DNA from: Psychroserpens sp041224425
GTDB taxonomy: Bacteria; Bacteroidota; Bacteroidia; Flavobacteriales; Flavobacteriaceae
Assembly (NCBI RefSeq): GCF_041224425.1
Contig: NZ_JBGFGL010000080.1
Span: 124,001-188,000, forward strand
DNA length: 64,000 nucleotides
Reading direction: 5' to 3'
The notes beneath the pieces were generated by a model. That model saw nothing but the letters and a program-made list of their open reading frames with translations. It did no database searches and had not been told where the DNA came from. Below are positions 59,836 through 64,000 of the stretch, piece by piece. Each line of letters begins with the position of its first letter. Position 1 is the stretch's first letter. A program made the translations under genes and the position numbers.

Positions 59836-62073
59836 TTATTCTTCATGTTTTCCAATCAATGTGAAGTCCAAATGCTTTTTGACCAAATCGGTGTTTTTCA
59901 CACGAACCACGACTTCATCACCTAGTTGATACATGGTTTTGGTGTTCTTTCCAATCATGGCAAAATGATCTTGGTCGAACTGATAATGATCATCGTTCAT
60001 ATCTCTTACGCTAACCATACCTTCGCATTTATTTTGAATGATCTCCACATAAATTCCCCAATCTGTCACACCAGAAATGACACCAACGAACTCCTCATCT
60101 TTATGATCTTCCATAAATCGAATTTGCATGTATTTAATGGAGTCCCGTTCTGCTTTAGTCGCTAGCATTTCCATATTACTGGAGTGATTGCAACGGTCTT
60201 CATAAATATCTTCGTTAGGTGATTTACCACCATCGAGATAATGCTGCAATAAACGATGCACCATGACATCTGGATAACGACGAATTGGTGAGGTAAAATG
60301 CGTATAATAATCAAAAGCCAAACCGTAATGCCCAATGTTGTGAGTTGTATATTCGGCTTTGCTCATCGAACGAATGGTAAGTGTATCGACTAAATTTTGT
60401 TCTTTTTTACCTACCACATCACTCAATAATTTATTCAAGGAATTGGAAACACTTTTTCGATCCTTAAAGTTGAGTTTATATCCAAATCTACCAACAACAT
60501 TCTGTAAAGCTGCCAATTTACTATCATCTGGTTCGTCGTGCACACGATATACAAAGGTCTTTTTAGGATTTTGCTTCCCTATAAATTCGGCTACCTTTCT
60601 ATTTGCTAGAAGCATAAATTCCTCAATCAATTTATTGGCATCCTTACTGGTTTTAAAGAACACACCTATCGGATTAGCCTCTTCATCTAAATTGAACTTT
60701 ACTTCCACTTTATCAAAAGAAATCGCACCTGCTTTCATACGTTTTCTACGCATGATTTTAGCAAGCCTATCGAAAACCAAAATTGCTTCTGCTATTTGGG
60801 GTTGTGTATTGTACGTTTTTCCAGTTAAGGACACGTCTTGAGGTATTTCATTGTTAACAAGATCTCTCGACTGCGCTCGAGATGACAGTCCGAAATTAGG
60901 ATTGTTTTCAATAACTGCTTGTGCTTCTTCATAGGCAAATCGCGCATCGGAATAGGTTACCGTTCTTCCAAACCATTGGTCCTTAACCTCTGCTCTATCA
61001 TTGATTTTGAATACGGCTGAAAAGGTATATTTTTCTTCATTTGGGCGAAGTGAACAAGCATTATTCGATAAGATTTCAGGAAGCATTGGCACTACTCTAT
61101 CTACTAAATACACTGAAGTAGCACGCTCATACGCTTCGTCATCTAAAACCGTATTTTCCTTAACATAATGCGATACATCAGCAATGTGAACGCCTATTTC
61201 ATATAAGCCATTTTCCAAAACCTTAAATGATAAAGCATCATCAAAATCCTTGGCATCCTTAGGATCAATCGTAAAGGTTAAATCCTGGCGCATGTCGCGA
61301 CGTTTATCAATTTCCTTTTGGGTAATAGAGGTATCGATGCTGTTCGCATAGCTTTCTACATCATGTGGAAACTCATAAGGTAATCCGTATTCAGCCAAAA
61401 TAGCGTGGATTTCTGTATTATGCTCACCTGGTTTACCAAGGACTTTGATGACACGTCCAAAAGGAGAATCTGCTTTTTCTGGCCAGTCTTCAAGACTTAC
61501 CAACACCTTATCCCCTTCTTCAGCTTTATTGATTTTATTGATTGAAACAAAAATATCGGTGTACATCTTAGTGCCATCAGGAATCACAAAGGCATAATTT
61601 TTATGGATTTGTATCACACCAACATACTCTGATTTGGCACGTTTAACAATAGAGGTTATTTCTCCTTCAATTTTGCCTCGTTTTCTGCGCTTATAAGCAT
61701 AAAATTCTACTTCATCGCCATCAAGAGCTTTATTGACATTGTTGGATGCTATGAATACATCTTCCTCAAAATCGTCGGATATAATATAGGCCGAACCACG
61801 ACTAGACATATCAACAATGCCTTTGTGGTATTCGGTATTGACCACAGCTTTGAATTTACCACGATCAACCTGCTCAATTTCTTGTTTAGAGGCTAGTTTG
61901 GCTAAGGTCTTTATGATTTGGTTGCGGCTACTGGCATCACTCACACCAAGAATAGCGGCAATTTGTTTATAGTTGAACGATTGGTTACGTTCTTTTTTTA
62001 AAATACTAAGTATGGAATTTGTAAGGTTAGAAATCTTATTCTTCTTAGACTTCTTGTGTTTCTTTTTTGTCAT
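59836..62073 (-). CDS. rnr: Ribonuclease R with in-frame palindromic insert
   Basis: 3'-5' exoribonuclease that degrades structured RNA. The 745-residue protein has an N-terminal helix-turn-helix (about 10-75), cold-shock domains, the RNB domain with DPKDAKDFDDALSF near residue 273 and HYGLAFDYYTHFTSPIRRYP near 590, and a C-terminal S1 domain (about 660-742). Around residues 396-404, between conserved RNB blocks, lies SSRAQSRD, encoded by a palindromic repeat (60862-60885) that seems inserted without breaking the frame. Confidence 0.96.
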   Translation of the reverse strand: MTKKKHKKSKKNKISNLTNSILSILKKERNQSFNYKQIAAILGVSDASSRNQIIKTLAKLASKQEIEQVDRGKFKAVVNTEYHKGIVDMSSRGSAYIISDDFEEDVFIASNNVNKALDGDEVEFYAYKRRKRGKIEGEITSIVKRAKSEYVGVIQIHKNYAFVIPDGTKMYTDIFVSINKINKAEEGDKVLVSLEDWPEKADSPFGRVIKVLGKPGEHNTEIHAILAEYGLPYEFPHDVESYANSIDTSITQKEIDKRRDMRQDLTFTIDPKDAKDFDDALSFKVLENGLYEIGVHIADVSHYVKENTVLDDEAYERATSVYLVDRVVPMLPEILSNNACSLRPNEEKYTFSAVFKINDRAEVKDQWFGRTVTYSDARFAYEEAQAVIENNPNFGLSSRAQSRDLVNNEIPQDVSLTGKTYNTQPQIAEAILVFDRLAKIMRRKRMKAGAISFDKVEVKFNLDEEANPIGVFFKTSKDANKLIEEFMLLANRKVAEFIGKQNPKKTFVYRVHDEPDDSKLAALQNVVGRFGYKLNFKDRKSVSNSLNKLLSDVVGKKEQNLVDTLTIRSMSKAEYTTHNIGHYGLAFDYYTHFTSPIRRYPDVMVHRLLQHYLDGGKSPNEDIYEDRCNHSSNMEMLATKAERDSIKYMQIRFMEDHKDEEFVGVISGVTDWGIYVEIIQNKCEGMVSVRDMNDDHYQFDQDHFAMIGKNTKTMYQLGDEVVVRVKNTDLVKKHLDFTLIGKHEE
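60862..60885. repeat. Palindromic repeat element inside rnr
   Basis: The core is TCTCGA (60865-60870), loop CTGCGC, TCGAGA (60877-60882), with partly matching flanks ATC and TGA. On the coding strand it encodes S-S-R-A-Q-S-R-D. It is much more GC-rich than its surroundings. It occurs once in this window; I recall the same motif (core TCTCGACTGCGCTCGAGA or close variants) as a dispersed repeat in flavobacterial genomes. Confidence 0.7.
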
Positions 62074-62165
62074 GTAATTGTTATCATCATTTCATTTCCT
62101 AAAAGTATTAGGAATTCATTCGTTGTGAACGCAATAGCAAGTGAAGTAAATCTATCGCGTTTGTA

Positions 62166-62173
62166 CAAATCTA
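62166..62173 (-). promoter_or_regulatory. -7 box for rnr
   Basis: The complement reads TAGATTTG, matching TAnnTTTG, 92 bp before the rnr start codon. Confidence 0.4.
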
Positions 62174-62666
62174 CGGTTTAAATATTTAAATATGTTTTCA
62201 TAATGTAAAATATTCTTTTAAAACTTGTTATCAACACATATATACATATCATCTTTTTTCTTTTAAAAATTTTAAAAAAATATAGTAATGATTATTGCCT
62301 GTTAATTTGTGGAATAACTTTTTTTATTTTGATTTTGAAAAGTGAGTTATTATAATCTCTTAATATGTATTTAACATTAACTTTACATATAAATAGCTCA
62401 TTTTTAGATGAATTTAAATTACTATTAACAGCTGTTTATAACGTATGTTGACAAGTTATTTTTAATAATTTACATCCTAAAAGCTGTTGGTATCTTAACA
62501 ATTTGATGCTGATATCTCTACTAAAAATAGAAAGGTTATTTTTTGGTTATTTCATTTCGGTTTTTGTTTTGAAAAAAATATGTAATTCACAAAAAAATCT
62601 TTTCAAAAATTACTTTTAGATATTAACAAGTCATGAGAAAAACTATTAACCGGTTTTTATTATTTG

Positions 62667-62674
62667 TAACTTTG
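62667..62674 (+). promoter_or_regulatory. -7 box for rpiB
   Basis: TAACTTTG matches TAnnTTTG and lies 56 bp before the rpiB ATG; an inverted repeat starts 3 bp downstream of it. Confidence 0.5.
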
Positions 62675-62677
62675 TCA

Positions 62678-62697
62678 ACAGTTGAATTTTCAACTGT
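62678..62697. promoter_or_regulatory. Inverted repeat over the predicted rpiB transcription start
   Basis: A perfect 9-bp inverted repeat, ACAGTTGAA-tt-TTCAACTGT. It spans the predicted start of transcription, so it could be an operator; no T-run follows closely enough to make it a clear terminator. It overlaps a DnaA-box-like TTGTCAACA. Confidence 0.5.
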
Positions 62698-62730
62698 AGT
62701 TTTTTATCCATTACTTAAAATTCTTACACC

Positions 62731-63165
62731 ATGACTATTTCTATAGGAAACGATCACGCTGGAACTGACTATAAACACGCCATTGTAAAACATCTCGAAT
62801 CAAAGGGAATTTCTGTAAAAAATTATGGAACAGATACAACAGGTAGTGTTGATTATCCAGACTTTGTACATCCAGTAGCTGAAGATGTCAGTTCTAAAAA
62901 AGTAGATTTTGGAATTCTTATTTGTGGCAGTGGTAATGGTGTGGCTATGACAGCAAATAAACACCCAAAAGTGCGAGCTGGCTTATGTTGGATTAAAGAA
63001 ATTACCGAATTGACCAGGCAACATAACAATGCCAATATCTGTTGTATTCCTGCACGTTATACGTCTTTACAACAAGCCATTCAAATTGTAGATACATTTT
63101 TGGAAACCGAATTTGAAGGCGGTCGTCATCAAAATCGTGTAGATAAGATTCCGATGTCTTGTTAA
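62731..63165 (+). CDS. rpiB: Ribose-5-phosphate isomerase B
   Basis: Interconverts ribose-5-phosphate and ribulose-5-phosphate in the pentose-phosphate pathway. The 144-residue protein has IGNDHAGTDYKHAIVKHLE at about 4-22, NYGTDTTGSVDYPDF near 37, and the ICGSGNGVAMTANK catalytic loop near 70. This loop has Gly-Ser-Gly rather than Gly-Thr-Gly, and the usual catalytic Cys is present before it (LICGSG). It is followed after 3 bp by the cation-efflux gene, likely one operon. Confidence 0.95.
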   Translation: MTISIGNDHAGTDYKHAIVKHLESKGISVKNYGTDTTGSVDYPDFVHPVAEDVSSKKVDFGILICGSGNGVAMTANKHPKVRAGLCWIKEITELTRQHNNANICCIPARYTSLQQAIQIVDTFLETEFEGGRHQNRVDKIPMSC

Positions 63166-63168
63166 TAT

Positions 63169-64000
63169 ATGAGTCACTCACACTCTCATAATCATTCACA
63201 TTCTGACTTAAAAGGTAGAAACCTTCTCATATCTATTGTTCTCAATATTATTATTACTACAGCTCAAGTTGTTGGTGGATTACTATCAGGTAGTTTATCC
63301 TTGTTGAGTGACGCACTTCATAATTTTAGTGATGTACTATCGCTTATTGTGAGTTATGTAGCTTCTAAATTATCAAAACGTAAAGCCTCCATCAATAGAA
63401 CATTTGGATATAAACGCGCTGAAATTTTAGCAGCTTTTGTCAACGCGGCTACTTTGATTATCGTTGCCGTTATACTTATTAAGGAAGCTATAGAACGTTT
63501 TAACAATCCGCAAGAAATCGAATCTAATGTGGTTATTTGGTTATCGTTAATAGCTATTCTAGCCAATGGTTTCAGTGTGCTTTTACTTCGAAAAGATTCT
63601 AAAAACAATATTAATATCAAATCGGCTTATCTTCACTTATTAACAGATATGTTAGCAAGTGTTGCTGTTCTTATTGGAGGTTTATTGATGAAGTATTATG
63701 AACTTTTTTGGGTCGATAGTGTGTTGACTTTATTGATTGCTTTGTATCTGATTTGGGTTGGCTATTACCTTTTAAAGGATTCAACTAAGATGTTAATGCT
63801 GTTTACTCCAGATCATATCAATATTAAAAATATTGTTTGGGAGGTTAATCAATTACCTAAAGTAAAAAAGCTTCATCATGTTCATATATGGAATTTAAGT
63901 GATGATGAATTACATTTGGAAGCGCATTTAGATTTAAATGAAGATATTTCAACAACAGAGTTTAATGTGTTACTTTCAGAAATAGAAACTCTTTTACAAA
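63169..64000 (+). CDS. Cation diffusion facilitator (CzcD/ZitB-like), C-terminus cut by window edge
   Basis: Starts at the ATG at 63169 and stays open to the window end, giving about 277 residues. The N-terminus is His-rich (MSHSHSHNHSHSD), as in zinc transporters, followed by six predicted spans. Metal-site motifs are SDALHNFSDV near residue 48 (span 2) and HLLTDML near 155 (span 5), the HxxxD pairs of zinc CDF proteins. The cytoplasmic domain begins near 205 and is incomplete. It exports divalent cations, probably zinc, with proton exchange. Confidence 0.92.
   Translation, partial: MSHSHSHNHSHSDLKGRNLLISIVLNIIITTAQVVGGLLSGSLSLLSDALHNFSDVLSLIVSYVASKLSKRKASINRTFGYKRAEILAAFVNAATLIIVAVILIKEAIERFNNPQEIESNVVIWLSLIAILANGFSVLLLRKDSKNNINIKSAYLHLLTDMLASVAVLIGGLLMKYYELFWVDSVLTLLIALYLIWVGYYLLKDSTKMLMLFTPDHINIKNIVWEVNQLPKVKKLHHVHIWNLSDDELHLEAHLDLNEDISTTEFNVLLSEIETLLQ

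Larger units (their letters stand above)
62074..62730. other. AT-rich intergenic region, candidate replication origin
   Basis: A 657-bp gap, the only stretch over 300 bp without a gene, between divergent rnr and rpiB. It is very AT-rich, with runs such as TTTTAAAAATTTTAAAAAAA near 62261. DnaA-box-like 9-mers are TTATCAACA at 62228-62236 (one mismatch to TTATCCACA), TTGTCAACA on the minus strand at 62446-62454 and on the plus strand at 62672-62680, and TGTGGAATAA at 62308-62317 (minus strand, one inserted base). It also holds the rnr and rpiB promoters. No open frame of note is seen. Confidence 0.5.

Noticed and set aside
62074..62730. A small gene in the long AT-rich gap
   Set aside because: No frame with a plausible start and protein-like composition was found on either strand; the gap is better read as regulatory or origin DNA.
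1..64000. CRISPR arrays, insertion sequences, prophage genes or defence islands
   Set aside because: No regularly spaced repeats, transposase, integrase, phage structural or restriction genes were seen.

Overview
The window looks like a chromosomal segment of a marine member of the Flavobacteriaceae (Bacteroidota). The signs are low GC, Bacteroidota-type -7 promoter boxes (TAnnTTTG), almost no Shine-Dalgarno signals, a type IX secretion C-terminal tail, and many families typical of this group (DUF6427, DUF6341, DUF4837, DUF4175, DUF2061, GH3-like, AlkB). I see no insertion sequence, prophage or CRISPR array.

Layout. 1-3.4 kb: housekeeping (start of a DUF4254 gene, upp, two small flavobacterial membrane proteins, purD). 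3.4-29.6 kb: a large surface-polysaccharide locus, almost all on the minus strand. Read in the direction of transcription it runs: Wzz-like protein, rmlBACD (dTDP-L-rhamnose), cysQ, DUF2061 protein, cysC, cysD, cysN (PAPS synthesis and PAP disposal), a lipoprotein, Wzx flippase, two unrelated sulfotransferases, glycosyltransferases, two Wzy/ligase-like proteins, an acyltransferase, and two paralogous initiating sugar-phosphate transferases flanking ugd and a UDP-xylose synthase gene. A PaaK/CapK-like ligase and a GT4 gene converge on it. Together these genes predict a sulfated polysaccharide containing rhamnose and uronic acid and/or xylose; no sulfate-reduction genes are present, so the PAPS module appears dedicated to sulfation. 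29.6-40 kb: a protein of unknown function with a nucleoside-phosphorylase-like C-terminal half, a GH3-like enzyme, an M23 peptidase, tatA, a DUF4837 lipoprotein, a LysM transglycosylase, pgk, holB and a Skp-like lipoprotein. 40-62 kb: methyltransferase, mnmG flanked by two parS-like palindromes, ybeY, a giant DUF4175 protein, alkB, gltX, a beta-barrel protein, SPFH protein, acetyltransferase-like protein, glnS with a C-terminal extension, a T9SS-exported SGNH hydrolase, folB, tRNA-Cys followed by a duplicated tRNA 3' end, small proteins, and rnr carrying an in-frame palindromic repeat. 62.07-62.73 kb: an AT-rich 657-bp gap. 62.7-64 kb: rpiB and the start of a cation-efflux gene, both on the plus strand.

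The parS-like sites, the AT-rich gap with DnaA-box-like motifs, and the switch from mostly minus-strand genes on its left to plus-strand genes on its right all fit a chromosome origin near 62.4 kb. This is an inference; it was not computed. All domain positions are approximate and were read by eye.
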